From contig VBLA01000127.1 in NCBI GenBank assembly GCA_005879245.1, positions 1 to 23,369 of the forward strand: a stretch of DNA of 23,369 nt, read 5' to 3'. Position 1 is the first letter of the stretch, and the number at the start of each line of letters is the position of its first letter. The notes under the pieces are model-generated. The model was not told the DNA's origin. It did not search any database and saw nothing but the letters and a program-made list of their open reading frames with translations. Position numbers and translations under genes: made by a program. Source of the DNA: Deltaproteobacteria bacterium (GTDB taxonomy: Bacteria > Desulfobacterota > Binatia > DP-6). Positions 1 to 8,136 of this stretch are shown here, one piece after another.

Positions 1-122
1 CGTGTCTCGGCCATCGCGTCGCCTCCCGAGCCGGGCGCTTGCGGACGTAGCCCCTTTGCCCCTCGCCTCCCAAGGCATCGTCCGTTGCAACCCCCGTCTC
101 GCCATGCTACCGACGCTGATCC
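1..122 (+). other. Sequence upstream of rpmB, no gene seen
   Basis: This is the left edge of the window and contains no reading frame with recognisable protein features. It should hold the rpmB promoter and leader, but no strong pair of sigma-70 boxes is visible. A TTGCAA at 85-90 is a weak -35 candidate without a good -10 partner 16-18 nt downstream. No clear Shine-Dalgarno sequence precedes the rpmB ATG. Confidence 0.4.
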
Positions 123-314
123 ATGGCGCGCGCCTGCGAGATCTGCGGCAAGCGGCGGTCGGTTGGCTCCAACGTGAGCCACGCCAACAACAAGACGAAG
201 CGACTCTGGCGACCGAACCTCCAGCGCGTGCACGTGCAGATCGGTGGCGGAGGCCGGCGCGTCCTCGCCTGCACCCGCTGTCTCCGTTCTGGGCGGGTGC
301 AGAAGGCCCGCTAG
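123..314 (+). CDS. rpmB: 50S ribosomal protein L28
   Basis: This 63-residue protein is a structural component of the large ribosomal subunit. It is recognisable by the L28 signature: an N-terminal [10 protein letters not shown], then the basic SHANNKTKR and W-R-P-N-L stretch, and a C-terminal R-V-L-x-C-T-x-C-L-R-S-G-x-V. Length is normal for the family. The pairs C5-x2-C8 and C50-x2-C53 give four cysteines, the arrangement of the zinc-binding (C+) form of L28; many bacteria also carry C- forms that lack them. It starts at ATG 123 and ends with TAG. It is the only convincing + strand gene here and converges on ridA with a 51-nt gap. Confidence 0.97.
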   Translation: MARACEICGKRRSVGSNVSHANNKTKRLWRPNLQRVHVQIGGGGRRVLACTRCLRSGRVQKAR

Positions 315-365
315 GATCTCCGCCCGCTCGCGGCGGCCGCCCGCTTTGGGGTGCCGAAGCGCCGC
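315..365. other. Convergent intergenic spacer between rpmB and ridA
   Basis: These 51 nt separate two convergent genes. They contain a GC-rich self-complementary core around 330-343 (GGCGGCCGCC) followed on the + strand by a short CTTT. It could act as a weak bidirectional terminator, but there is no real T-tract, so no terminator is claimed. Confidence 0.3.
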
Positions 366-755
366 TCACCGGCGGGTCGCCACCGCCTCGATCTCCACCC
401 GCGCGCCGGCGGGCAGGGCCGCGACGCCGACCGTCGCCCGCGCCGGATACGGAGGGGAGAAATACCGGCCGTAGACGGCATTCATCGCCGCGAACTCCCC
501 CAGGTCGACGAGGTAGACCGTCGTCTTCACGATGTCGCCGAGCCCCAGCGCCGCGGCGGCGAGCACCGCTGCGAGGTTCTCGAGGACGCGTGCCGTCTCG
601 GCCTCCACTCCGCCCGGGACGAGCCGCCCGCTCGCCGGGTCGAGGCCCACCTGCCCGGCGCAGAAGACGAGGTCTCCGACTGCGACGGCCTGCGCATAGG
701 GGCCGAGCACCCGTGGTGCCCCCTCGGCCGTGATCGCCGTCCGCTCGCGCGTCAC
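366..755 (-). CDS. ridA: RidA family reactive intermediate/imine deaminase
   Basis: This 129-residue protein belongs to the RidA/YjgF/Rid family. Members hydrolyse 2-aminoacrylate and other enamine/imine intermediates released by PLP enzymes, protecting the cytosol. Family landmarks are G-P-Y-x-x-A near residue 18, F-C-A-G-Q-V-G near 31, and the C-terminal Y-P-A-R-A-T-V-G-V followed by V-E-I-E-A-V-A. Arg106 in the Y-P-A-R motif matches the carboxylate-binding Arg105 of E. coli RidA, so it is predicted to be an active deaminase. The chosen start is GTG at 755. It overlaps the relA stop in a GTGA junction and gives the normal family length. The same frame stays open further upstream, but that part is relA in another frame. 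Confidence 0.93.
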   Translation of the reverse strand: MTRERTAITAEGAPRVLGPYAQAVAVGDLVFCAGQVGLDPASGRLVPGGVEAETARVLENLAAVLAAAALGLGDIVKTTVYLVDLGEFAAMNAVYGRYFSPPYPARATVGVAALPAGARVEIEAVATRR

Positions 756-2899
756 GTGCGGAGCCGGGCCACTCTCATCACCCCCCGCACCCTGCCGAGG
801 TTTCGCATGACGCGGTTCAGCTCCTCGGCATTGGTCACCATGAGCTCGAAGGTGTTCTGTGCCTTGTGGTCGCCCAGCGCGTGCACGTGTGCGCGCGCGA
901 TGTTGATGCCGGCCGAGCTGATCGCCTTCGACATCGCCGCGAGCAACCCCGGCTGATCGACGCACGTCACTTCGACCTTGACGGCGCGTGGTGTCCCCTT
1001 CCCGTCCGACCACTGCACCTCGATGCGACGCTGGGGATCGCTCTCCAGCACCTTCGGGCAGTCGAGGGCGTGCACCGTGACGCCCCGGCCCCGGGTGATG
1101 AAGCCCGTGATGCGCTCCCCCGGCAGCGGGCTGCAGCACTTCCCGAAGCGAACGAGGACATCGTCCACGCCCGACACCGTGACCCCGCTCGTCGTCTGTC
1201 GGCTGACGAGGCGGAAGAGACGCTGCAGACGTCCCTCGGCCTTCTCGCGGCGACGCTCGATCTCCTCCTCGGGGAGGATGCGGGCGAGTACCTGCTGGGC
1301 GGTGATCTTCCCGTACCCCACGCCGGCCAGCAGCGTGTCCTCGTCTTTCTGGGAGAGCTCACGCGCCACGCGCGCGAGCGTGCCATCGATCCGCAGGCGC
1401 CCGAAGTCGAGCGCATGCCGCGCGAGATCGCGCTCGAGGATCTCGCGGCCGACGGCGATCGAGCGAGCCGCCTGCTGGCCCTTCACCCAGCCGCGCACGC
1501 GCGCCTTGGCCCGCGAGGTCTTCACGAGCTTCAGCCAGTCCTTCGACGGGGCCTGGCTCGTCGTGGTGACGATCTCCACGGTGTCGCCGCTCTGCAGCTG
1601 ATAGCGGAGCGGCACGATGCGGCCGTTGACCCGCGCCCCGGCGCAGTGCTGCCCGACTTCGGAATGGATCCGGTAGGCGAAGTCGATGACGGTGGCGCCG
1701 ACCGGGAAGTTCAGGAGATCGCCCTTCGGGGTGAAGACGAAGACCTCCTCCGTGAAGAGGTCTTCCTTCACCGAGCGGAGGAACTCCTGAGGATCCTGGA
1801 GGTGCTGCTGCCACTCGAGCATCTGCCGGAGCCAGGCGAAGCGCTGCCCGTCGTCGGTACCGAGCGTGCCGGGCTGCTTGTAGCGCCAGTGGGCCGCGAT
1901 GCCGTACTCGGCCACCCGGTGCATCTCGCGGGTGCGGATCTGGATCTCGATCCGCTCGCCGTACGGGCCGATGACCGTCGTGTGTAGCGACTGGTAGCCG
2001 TTCGCCTTGGGAAGCGCGATGTAGTCCTTGAACCGGCCCGGTACGGGTTTCCAGTTGGCGTGCACGACGCCGAGGCCCTCGTAGCACTCCCCCACCGTGT
2101 CGACCACGATCCGGAAGGCGACCAGGTCGTAGATCTGGTCGTAGAGCAGGTTCTGCGCCTGCATCTTCTCGTAGATCGAGTAGAAGTGCTTCGGCCGGCC
2201 GCTCACCTCCGCCTCGATCTCGGCCTCGGTGAGCCTCTTGGTGAGGACGGAGATGACCTCCTTGATGTACTTCTCGCGCTCGGCCTTCTTCTTCGCGACG
2301 CTCCGCTTCAGCTGGTAGTAGACCTCGGGATGGAGGAAGCGGAGCGCGTTGTCCTCGAGGTCGCTCTTGATCCAGTTGACGCCCAGGCGATGTGCGAGCG
2401 GTGCGTAGATGTCGAGCGTCTCCTGCGCGATCTCGACCTGTCGCTCGGGCGGGAGGTGCCCGAGGGTGCGCATGTTGTGGGTACGGTCGGCGAGCTTGAT
2501 CAGGATGACGCGCAAGTCGCGCGCCATGGCGAGCAGCATCTTCCGGAAGTTCTCGGCCTGCTTCTCCTCGCGCGAGCGGAAGTTGATCTGGCCGATCTTG
2601 GTGACCCCGTCCACCAGCGCCGCGATCTCGGGGCCGAAGGTCTGCTCGATCTGCTCGAGGGTGGCGAGCGTGTCCTCGACGGTGTCGTGCAGGAGGCCCG
2701 TCGCGACGCTCGGCACGTCGAGCCGGAGATCGGCGATGATGCCGGCCACCTGGAGCGGGTGGGTGAGGTAGGGCTCGCCGGAGAGGCGACGCTGCCCGTG
2801 GTGCTTCTCGGCGGAGAAGTCGTAGGCCTTCTGGATCAGGTCGACCGGCGCGGCGGGGTGGTAGGCCCGCACCCGGTCGATCAGCTCGCCGATGGTCAT
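752..2899 (-). CDS. relA: Bifunctional (p)ppGpp synthetase/hydrolase, RelA/SpoT family
   Basis: This 715-residue stringent-response enzyme makes and degrades (p)ppGpp. Domains in order: an HD hydrolase (about 25-180) with H47, H71-D72 (in HDTVEDT) and D138 in LADRTHNMR; a synthetase (about 235-345) with the YDLVAFRI segment, NGYQSLHT and EIQIRT; a TGS domain (about 384-445); a C-terminal CC/zinc-type segment with FGKCCSPLPGE near 587; and an ACT domain (about 638-715). The synthetase loop reads R-F-K-D (289-292). That is the RXKD form of bifunctional Rel/SpoT enzymes rather than the EXDD form of monofunctional RelA. With the intact HD motif this supports both activities. ATG at 2899 overlaps the cmk stop by 4 nt; ridA follows with a 4-nt overlap. 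The symbol could equally be rel or spoT. Confidence 0.97.
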   Translation of the reverse strand: MTIGELIDRVRAYHPAAPVDLIQKAYDFSAEKHHGQRRLSGEPYLTHPLQVAGIIADLRLDVPSVATGLLHDTVEDTLATLEQIEQTFGPEIAALVDGVTKIGQINFRSREEKQAENFRKMLLAMARDLRVILIKLADRTHNMRTLGHLPPERQVEIAQETLDIYAPLAHRLGVNWIKSDLEDNALRFLHPEVYYQLKRSVAKKKAEREKYIKEVISVLTKRLTEAEIEAEVSGRPKHFYSIYEKMQAQNLLYDQIYDLVAFRIVVDTVGECYEGLGVVHANWKPVPGRFKDYIALPKANGYQSLHTTVIGPYGERIEIQIRTREMHRVAEYGIAAHWRYKQPGTLGTDDGQRFAWLRQMLEWQQHLQDPQEFLRSVKEDLFTEEVFVFTPKGDLLNFPVGATVIDFAYRIHSEVGQHCAGARVNGRIVPLRYQLQSGDTVEIVTTTSQAPSKDWLKLVKTSRAKARVRGWVKGQQAARSIAVGREILERDLARHALDFGRLRIDGTLARVARELSQKDEDTLLAGVGYGKITAQQVLARILPEEEIERRREKAEGRLQRLFRLVSRQTTSGVTVSGVDDVLVRFGKCCSPLPGERITGFITRGRGVTVHALDCPKVLESDPQRRIEVQWSDGKGTPRAVKVEVTCVDQPGLLAAMSKAISSAGINIARAHVHALGDHKAQNTFELMVTNAEELNRVMRNLGRVRGVMRVARLRT

Positions 2900-3426
2900 C
2901 GGGTCCGGCGGGCGTGCTCGACGATCTCGGCGGCCAGATCCGCGGGGGAACGCCCGTCGCTGTGCAGCACGAGGTCGTAGTGCGTGGGGTCGTGGTAGTC
3001 GACGCCGTAGATCTCCCGGTAGCGGCGCGCATCCGAGGCCTCGCGCGCCTGGATCTCCCGGAGCCGCTCGCCCTTCCCACCCCCCTCGCGCCCCGCGATG
3101 CGCTCCGCGCGCACCGCCTCGGACGCATCGAGGAAGACGCGCAGCGCCTTCACCCCGGCGGCCTCCGCCATGAAGGCCGCGAGACGCCCTTCCAAGACAG
3201 CGTTCCCGCGCTTTGCGCGAGACCGCATCTGGTCGTCGAGGGCACGGTCGATCGAGTGATCGGTTTCGGCACGGCGCTGGTACTCCTCGAGCGTCAGCCC
3301 CTGCACCTCGGCCTGCTTGCGGAAGATGTCGCCGGCGTAGACGTGCTCGAGGTCGAGGGTGCGGGCGACGAGCTGGGCGACGGTCGTCTTGCCGCTCCCC
3401 GGGAGGCCGGAGATGGTGATCAGCAC
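2896..3426 (-). CDS. cmk: Archaeal-type (d)CMP kinase
   Basis: This 176-residue P-loop kinase is predicted to phosphorylate CMP/dCMP with ATP. The Walker A motif GLPGSGKTT lies at residues 7-15, followed by YAGDIFRKQAEVQGLTLEEY, VLEGRLAAFM and the R-A-E-R-I-A-G-R-E-G lid segment. The C-terminal R-R-Y-x-E-I-Y-G-V-D-Y-x-D...Y-D-L-V segment is typical of the short archaeal cytidylate kinases and not of the roughly 225-residue E. coli-type Cmk. The start is GTG 3426 and the stop overlaps relA by 4 nt (ATGA). A TATAAT box ends just 6 nt before the GTG (see the promoter entry). It occupies the place where gmk and rpoZ precede spoT in E. coli. A looser adenylate-kinase-like role is possible; substrate is inferred from family resemblance. 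Confidence 0.85.
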   Translation of the reverse strand: MLITISGLPGSGKTTVAQLVARTLDLEHVYAGDIFRKQAEVQGLTLEEYQRRAETDHSIDRALDDQMRSRAKRGNAVLEGRLAAFMAEAAGVKALRVFLDASEAVRAERIAGREGGGKGERLREIQAREASDARRYREIYGVDYHDPTHYDLVLHSDGRSPADLAAEIVEHARRTR

Positions 3427-3444
3427 GCCGGTATTATACCGGCG
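3426..3444 (-). promoter_or_regulatory. Candidate leaderless promoter with palindrome before cmk-relA-ridA
   Basis: On the - strand a perfect TATAAT hexamer occupies 3438-3433, in an otherwise AT-poor region. It sits at the centre of a 19-nt palindrome with 8-bp arms (CGCCGGTA / TACCGGCG) and a 3-nt centre. The usual start site 7 nt past the -10 box would fall on 3426, the first base of the GTG start codon, implying a leaderless mRNA. No good TTGACA-like -35 is visible at 16-18 nt, so activity may need an activator or another sigma factor. The palindrome could be an operator. Confidence 0.5.
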
Positions 3445-3519
3445 TTCGGCCCTTCTGCACCCGCCTATGGCGCGGTATCTGACGGGCCCCAGCCCGCCAC
3501 GCCAACCGGCCGACGGTGT

Positions 3520-4866
3520 TCACTGGGGCTGTGCGAGGCGGATCAGCCCTGCCGCAGACGGCAACTCGTCGGCGCCGAGTGCCGCGTCGGCGAGCCGGAC
3601 CGCTCCCTTGCGACCGACGACGGGGGTCGCCAGCGTGAGGAACTTGCGCCTTAGCCGCTCGCGCTGGGCGCCGAGGTCACTGGCGGGGACCCCGGTGTCC
3701 ACCTCGGCGTCGACCCGCCGGCCCCGCGTCTCGATGACGACCGCGGCGCGCGTCGATGGTGTCCCCGGCACGGTCTCGACGGATATCCGGTCGCGGAGGG
3801 CGCGGAGCCGCGGGTCGCCCATGCGGGAATCGGTGAAAGCGGCGGGGTTGCCGGTGTCGTCCCCTAGGAGCGCCATCGCCGTCGTGGCGCGCAGGCTGAA
3901 CTTGCCCTCGAGACCCGTCCGCGGCTCGGGGATGGCGCACACGCCGAGCAGCGCCGGCGCCACGCGCACGGTGACGCGGTCGATCGCCTCCGGCTCGAGA
4001 CGGTGCGCCGTCCGGAGCGCGGACGACGCCTCGATCGCGGCATGCGTCAGGTAGCAGGCGGCGTGGTACTTGAAGAGGGTCGCGCGGACGAAGAGGCGGT
4101 CGTTCCGGTCGGGGGTGTCCGTCGTGCCTCCCGCCCCGGCGTGCGTGGCCGCGAATCCCTGGGGCGCCTCGATGATGGTCGGGTTGGCCGTGAATCCGCC
4201 ACGCGCGAGGAGGACGGAGAGGAGGCCGGTCGCGGCCGCCCGGCCCGCATGCAGGGGTTTCGCCATCGTTCCGAACCCGGATTTGAGGCCCGCCGCTTGC
4301 GTCCCTGCGAGCCCGAGCGCGTGGGCCCATTGCTCCTCGTCGAGCCCGAGGAGATGTGCGCAGGCCGCCGCGGCGCCGAACGCCCCCAGCGTGCCCGTGG
4401 AATGGAACCCGACCGCGTAGTGGCCCGGGCCGAGCAGGCCGCCGAGCCGGCATTCGAGCTCGATCCCGGCGACGAGCGCTGCGAGGAGCTGCTCGCCGCT
4501 CGTCTCCTCCGTCTCCGCGAGCGCGAGGAGCGCCGGCAGCACCGGCGCTGATGGGTGCCCGTTCATCGCGGTGTGCGTGTCGTCGAAGTCGAGTGCGTGG
4601 GCGGCCGCGCCGTTGACCAGTGCCGCCGAGAGGCGACTCGCGCGCTCCGGTCTCCCGAGGATGCCCGCCTCGGACGACCCCTCGCGGCGCACCACGACGT
4701 CGATCAGGATCTCGCTCAGGGGCTCCCGTGCCCCGGCGAGCGCGACGCCCAGAAAGTCGAGGAGACAGTGGCGCGCGACCTCACGCGCCTCGGCTGGCAG
4801 CTCCTGCCAGCGAAGGGTTCTGACGGTGCGGACGAGTGCTCGGGTGATCCCGTGCTCGAGGCTCAC
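3520..4866 (-). CDS. MmgE/PrpD family protein
   Basis: This 448-residue protein belongs to the MmgE/PrpD family, which includes 2-methylcitrate dehydratase, cis-aconitate decarboxylase and iminodisuccinate epimerase. Landmarks are the N-terminal helical D-F-L-G-V-A-L-A-G-A, then N-G-A-A-A-H-A-L-D-F-D-D-T-H, H-P-S-A-P-V-L-P-A-L, G-F-H-S-T-G-T-L-G-A-F-G-A-A, and K-S-G-F-G-T-M-A-K-P-L-H-A-G-R-A-A. Full length is normal. The GTG start at 4866 has a GAGG 7 nt upstream. No prpB, prpC or aconitase gene lies nearby, so a methylcitrate role is not supported and the substrate is unknown. It lies 30 nt after yicC and 93 nt before cmk, same strand. It looks like an insertion of unrelated metabolism into a housekeeping neighbourhood. 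Confidence 0.9.
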   Translation of the reverse strand: MSLEHGITRALVRTVRTLRWQELPAEAREVARHCLLDFLGVALAGAREPLSEILIDVVVRREGSSEAGILGRPERASRLSAALVNGAAAHALDFDDTHTAMNGHPSAPVLPALLALAETEETSGEQLLAALVAGIELECRLGGLLGPGHYAVGFHSTGTLGAFGAAAACAHLLGLDEEQWAHALGLAGTQAAGLKSGFGTMAKPLHAGRAAATGLLSVLLARGGFTANPTIIEAPQGFAATHAGAGGTTDTPDRNDRLFVRATLFKYHAACYLTHAAIEASSALRTAHRLEPEAIDRVTVRVAPALLGVCAIPEPRTGLEGKFSLRATTAMALLGDDTGNPAAFTDSRMGDPRLRALRDRISVETVPGTPSTRAAVVIETRGRRVDAEVDTGVPASDLGAQRERLRRKFLTLATPVVGRKGAVRLADAALGADELPSAAGLIRLAQPQ

Positions 4867-4895
4867 GAGGAAACCTCGGCCGGACCTCGGAGGGC

Positions 4896-5775
<880 letters not shown>

Positions 5776-5822
5776 CCGGGGGCCCGTGCGGTGCTCGCGC
5801 GCTCCGCGCGCTCCGCTCCTCC

Positions 5823-5845
5823 GATGCCCCCGGACCCCCGTCGCC
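5823..5845. repeat. Weak match to the GC-rich dispersed repeat
   Basis: The segment GATGCCCCCGGACCCCCG followed by TCGCC resembles the arm at 8257-8289 (GGTGCCCCGACCCCCG core). It lies on the opposite side of the spacer from the 5993-6046 copy and in inverse orientation to it. The match is short and low-complexity, so it may be coincidental. Confidence 0.3.
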
Positions 5846-5892
5846 GCACGCTGACGCCTGCGGCTCCCGCGTGATTGCTCGCACGCTGACGC
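5845..5892 (+). repeat. 13-nt direct repeat pair
   Basis: The 13-mer CGCACGCTGACGC occurs at 5845-5857 and again at 5880-5892, 35 nt apart, just before the first hairpin of the spacer. It could be a pair of protein-binding sites upstream of yicC or a by-product of repeat expansion. Nothing more can be said from sequence. Confidence 0.5.
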
Positions 5893-5895
5893 GCG

Positions 5896-5950
5896 CTCGG
5901 GACATCCAGGGCGCGGCAAAGCCGCGCCCTGGAGACCTCGAAGTCCCGAG
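5896..5950. terminator. Two-tier stem-loop downstream of hldA
   Basis: An inner perfect 13-bp stem (5905-5917 with 5921-5933, arms TCCAGGGCGCGGC / GCCGCGCCCTGGA) has a 3-nt loop. An outer 8-bp stem is formed by CTCGGGAC (5896-5903) and GTCCCGAG (5943-5950). The structure is very stable and lies 115 nt past the hldA stop. Neither side carries a T-tract, so classical intrinsic termination is not supported. It may be a tract-less terminator, a 3'-end-protecting hairpin or a REP-like element. Confidence 0.45.
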
Positions 5951-5972
5951 TCAGCGCCAGCGGAATGCTGAA

Positions 5973-6060
5973 GAACGGAACCGCTGTCGCATACGGGGAG
6001 CGGGGCGCGGGGCCCCCCCGAGCGCCGCCTGTGAGGTCGCGTACGCTACACGTTCCGTTC
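5973..6060. repeat. Imperfect inverted repeat enclosing a dispersed-repeat copy
   Basis: The 9-mer GAACGGAAC (5973-5981) is matched by its inverse GTTCCGTTC (6052-6060). Pairing extends inward imperfectly to about 20 bp through TGTCGCATAC and GTACGCTACA. The enclosed core is the GC-rich repeat copy at 5993-6046. The structure sits 4 nt after the hldA stop, so it would form at the 3' end of the LPS transcript. It could be a terminator-like hairpin or a small palindromic mobile repeat. Confidence 0.5.
5993..6046 (-). repeat. Copy of dispersed GC-rich repeat
   Basis: By eye alignment this 54-nt segment matches the reverse complement of 8231-8284 at 49 of 54 positions without gaps. The shared sequence runs from ACGGGGAGCGGGG through CCCCCGAGCGCCGCC and TGTGAG to a C-G-C-rich end. 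One copy is intergenic and the other is inside the 3' end of a gene, so the similarity is not due to a shared protein domain. This suggests a dispersed repeat family in this genome. Confidence 0.75.
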
Positions 6061-6064
6061 CTCA

Positions 6065-7066
6065 CTAGCTCCACTGTCGGAGGGCAGTACGGAGCTCGTC
6101 GGCGGTGGCGGTGGCGGTGCCGATCTTGGCGACGACGAGGCCGGCGGCGTGGTTGGCGAGGACGGTGGCCTCCTCCAGGGTGCCGCCGGCGCCGAGGGCC
6201 AGGGCGCAGGCCGCGATCACCGTGTCGCCGGCGCCGGTGACGTCGAAGGTCTCGCGGGCGACGGTGGGGAATTCACGGACGGCCACGCCACCCCGGGACG
6301 TTCGCTTGAAGAGCGCCATCCCTTCCTCGCCCCGCGAGACCAGCACGGCGCCAGCCTCCCAGCGCTCGAGGAGGCGCGTACCGGCGGCGCGCAGCGAGGC
6401 CGCGTCGTGAATCTCGAGATCGGCGGCGACCGCGGCCTCCTCCCGGTTCGGTTTGATTAGGGAGGGGCGCCGGTAGTGCGCGAAGTTCGACCGTTTGGGA
6501 TCGACGAGCCAGGTGAAGGGGGTCCGCGCGTGGATCTCGGCGAGCGCGCCGAGCAGCTCTGGCCCGATCGTCCCCTTTCCGTAGTCGGACACCACGACCA
6601 CGTCATAGCGTGCCCGGTGGCGGAGCACGAAGTCGCGCACGCCCCGCGGGCTCGCACCGTCCAGCGAGGCGGCGGGTTCCCGGTCGAGGCGGACGACCTG
6701 CTGATGGTGGGCGATGATGCGGGTCTTCTGGATCGTCTCGCCGTGACGGGAGACGACGACGCCGTCGGTCGTCGCCCCGAGGGCGCGGAGAGACCCCCGG
6801 AGGTGCTCTCCCGCCGCATCATGCCCGACGATCCCACAGGCGGCAGCCTTCCCGCCGAGCGCGGCGATGTTGCTCACCACGTTGCCCGCGCCGCCCGGTC
6901 GGCGATCCTCCGCGGTCACGGAGACGACCGGTACCGGGGCTTCCGGCGAGATGCGCTGCACGCGGCCCCACACGAACTGGTCGAGCATGAGATCGCCCAC
7001 CACGAGCACCCGCACGCGTCGGAACCGCCCGATGAGCTCGTCGAGCTGTCGTGCGCTCACGCGCAT
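6065..7066 (-). CDS. hldA: D-glycero-beta-D-manno-heptose-7-phosphate kinase (RfaE domain I)
   Basis: This 333-residue PfkB-family sugar kinase phosphorylates D-glycero-D-manno-heptose 7-phosphate at O-1 on the ADP-heptose pathway that feeds the LPS inner core. It shows V-V-G-D-L-M-L-D-Q-F-V-W-G then R-I-S-P-E-A-P-V-P-V-V near residues 21-46, typical of RfaE/HldE kinase domains. It also has P-G-G-A-G-N-V, the V-V-S-D-Y-G-K-G stretch, K-P-N-R-E-E, and the PfkB signature D-V-T-G-A-G-D-T with catalytic Asp. It ends after the kinase domain, so the cytidylyl/adenylyltransferase half (HldB/HldC) must be encoded elsewhere. ATG 7066 overlaps the upstream GT4 by 10 nt. It is the last gene of the long cluster. 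Confidence 0.95.
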   Translation of the reverse strand: MRVSARQLDELIGRFRRVRVLVVGDLMLDQFVWGRVQRISPEAPVPVVSVTAEDRRPGGAGNVVSNIAALGGKAAACGIVGHDAAGEHLRGSLRALGATTDGVVVSRHGETIQKTRIIAHHQQVVRLDREPAASLDGASPRGVRDFVLRHRARYDVVVVSDYGKGTIGPELLGALAEIHARTPFTWLVDPKRSNFAHYRRPSLIKPNREEAAVAADLEIHDAASLRAAGTRLLERWEAGAVLVSRGEEGMALFKRTSRGGVAVREFPTVARETFDVTGAGDTVIAACALALGAGGTLEEATVLANHAAGLVVAKIGTATATADELRTALRQWS

Positions 7067-8136
7067 GGCGCCTCTCCGTAGCAGGCGAGCGTGCCCTCCG
7101 CCATCCGCGCCGTGGTGTACCGCGCGCGCACCCGCGCCCGGCCCGCCGCGCCGAGCCGCCTCCGGAGCTCGCGGTCCGCCGCGAGGTGCGCGAGTGCCGC
7201 GCCCAGATCGCGCGCGTCGCCCGGCGAGACGAGGAGTCCCGTCTCTCCGTGCGCCACCACTTCGGCGAGGCCACCGACCTGGCTAGCGACGACCACCCGG
7301 CCGGCGGCCATCGCCTCGAGCGCCGCGACCCCGAGGCCCTCGCGCAGCGAGGGCAGCGCAACGATGTCGGCGGCGGCGAGGCAGGAGGCGACGTCGTCGC
7401 GAAAACCCGCGAAGCGCACCACGCCGGCGCCCAGCGGCGTCGCCGCCCGGGCGAGCGCGGCCGCTTCCCCGCCGTCGCCGCAGAAGACGTAGCGAAGACG
7501 TGTCGCACTGGCCGTCAGCTCGACGGCGGCCTCGAGCAGGACCGCGTGGCCCTTCCGCCGCTCGAGCGCCCCGAGGACGAGGACCACGACGTCGTCCGGC
7601 GTGAAGCCCCAGGCCGCGCGGAGGCCCTCCCCTGCCCGCGGCGGCGCGACGCAGGCATCCGCGTCGACGCCGCTCGGCACGACCCGGATGCGGTCGTCAC
7701 GCACGCCGACCCGCAGCAGCGCCTGCCGCACGCCCTCCGAGATCGCGATAACGGCGTCGACGGCGCGGTTGTAGAGGAAGCGGGCGTAGGGACCACCCGT
7801 CGGCACGTAGTCCATCCGCCGCGTGACGACGAGCCGGGCGCCCCGTCCGCGGCAGAGCGGCGCGAGCGCGTGCGCCCGCGCGGTGTGGAAGTGGACGACG
7901 TCATGGCCGGGGACGAGGCGACGGAGCGCCAGCGCCGCGCCCAGGTCGAGGTGGTTCCGGACGCGAAGCGGCACCAGCGGCACGCCGCGCGCCGCGGCCG
8001 CGCGGGCGAGCGGTCCGTCCGGATGCGCAGCGAGGCGAACCGTAACGTCACGCGCCGCGAGCTCGGCGAGAAGCGCCAGCACCTGCGTCTCGCCCCCGCC
8101 CCATGCCGGCTCGGGGTCGACGTGCAGCACGCGCAT
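7057..8136 (-). CDS. Glycosyltransferase family 4 (GT-B)
   Basis: This 359-residue GT-B enzyme transfers a sugar from a nucleotide donor to a cell-surface glycan at the cytoplasmic face. The N-terminal domain opens MRVLHVDPEPAWGGGETQV, the Gly-rich acceptor-side loop. The C-terminal domain has L-G-A-L-E-R-R-K-G-H, F-A-G-F-R-D-D-V and the retaining-GT4 motif S-L-R-E-G-L-G-V-A-A-L-E-A-M-A-A-G. Donor and acceptor cannot be read from sequence. ATG 8136 shares one base with the stop of the preceding sugar-phosphate transferase (TGATG). The frame is open far upstream, but that region belongs to the neighbour and the repeat element. It overlaps hldA by 10 nt. Confidence 0.93.
   Translation of the reverse strand: MRVLHVDPEPAWGGGETQVLALLAELAARDVTVRLAAHPDGPLARAAAARGVPLVPLRVRNHLDLGAALALRRLVPGHDVVHFHTARAHALAPLCRGRGARLVVTRRMDYVPTGGPYARFLYNRAVDAVIAISEGVRQALLRVGVRDDRIRVVPSGVDADACVAPPRAGEGLRAAWGFTPDDVVVLVLGALERRKGHAVLLEAAVELTASATRLRYVFCGDGGEAAALARAATPLGAGVVRFAGFRDDVASCLAAADIVALPSLREGLGVAALEAMAAGRVVVASQVGGLAEVVAHGETGLLVSPGDARDLGAALAHLAADRELRRRLGAAGRARVRARYTTARMAEGTLACYGEAPCA

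Larger units (their letters stand above)
5776..6064. other. 289-nt spacer between hldA and yicC
   Basis: This is the only sizeable non-coding stretch inside the - strand series. It holds two stem-loops (5896-5950 and 5973-6060), a copy of a dispersed GC-rich repeat (5993-6046), a weaker repeat-like segment at 5823-5845, and a 13-nt direct repeat. Frames are open through it on both strands, but their translations are Arg/Pro-rich repeat sequence with no family resemblance. The yicC promoter should lie here, but no clear -10/-35 pair was found. Confidence 0.6.

Noticed and set aside
315..365. Intrinsic terminator between rpmB and ridA
   Set aside because: There is a GC-rich palindromic core but no run of T on either strand, so the evidence is too weak.
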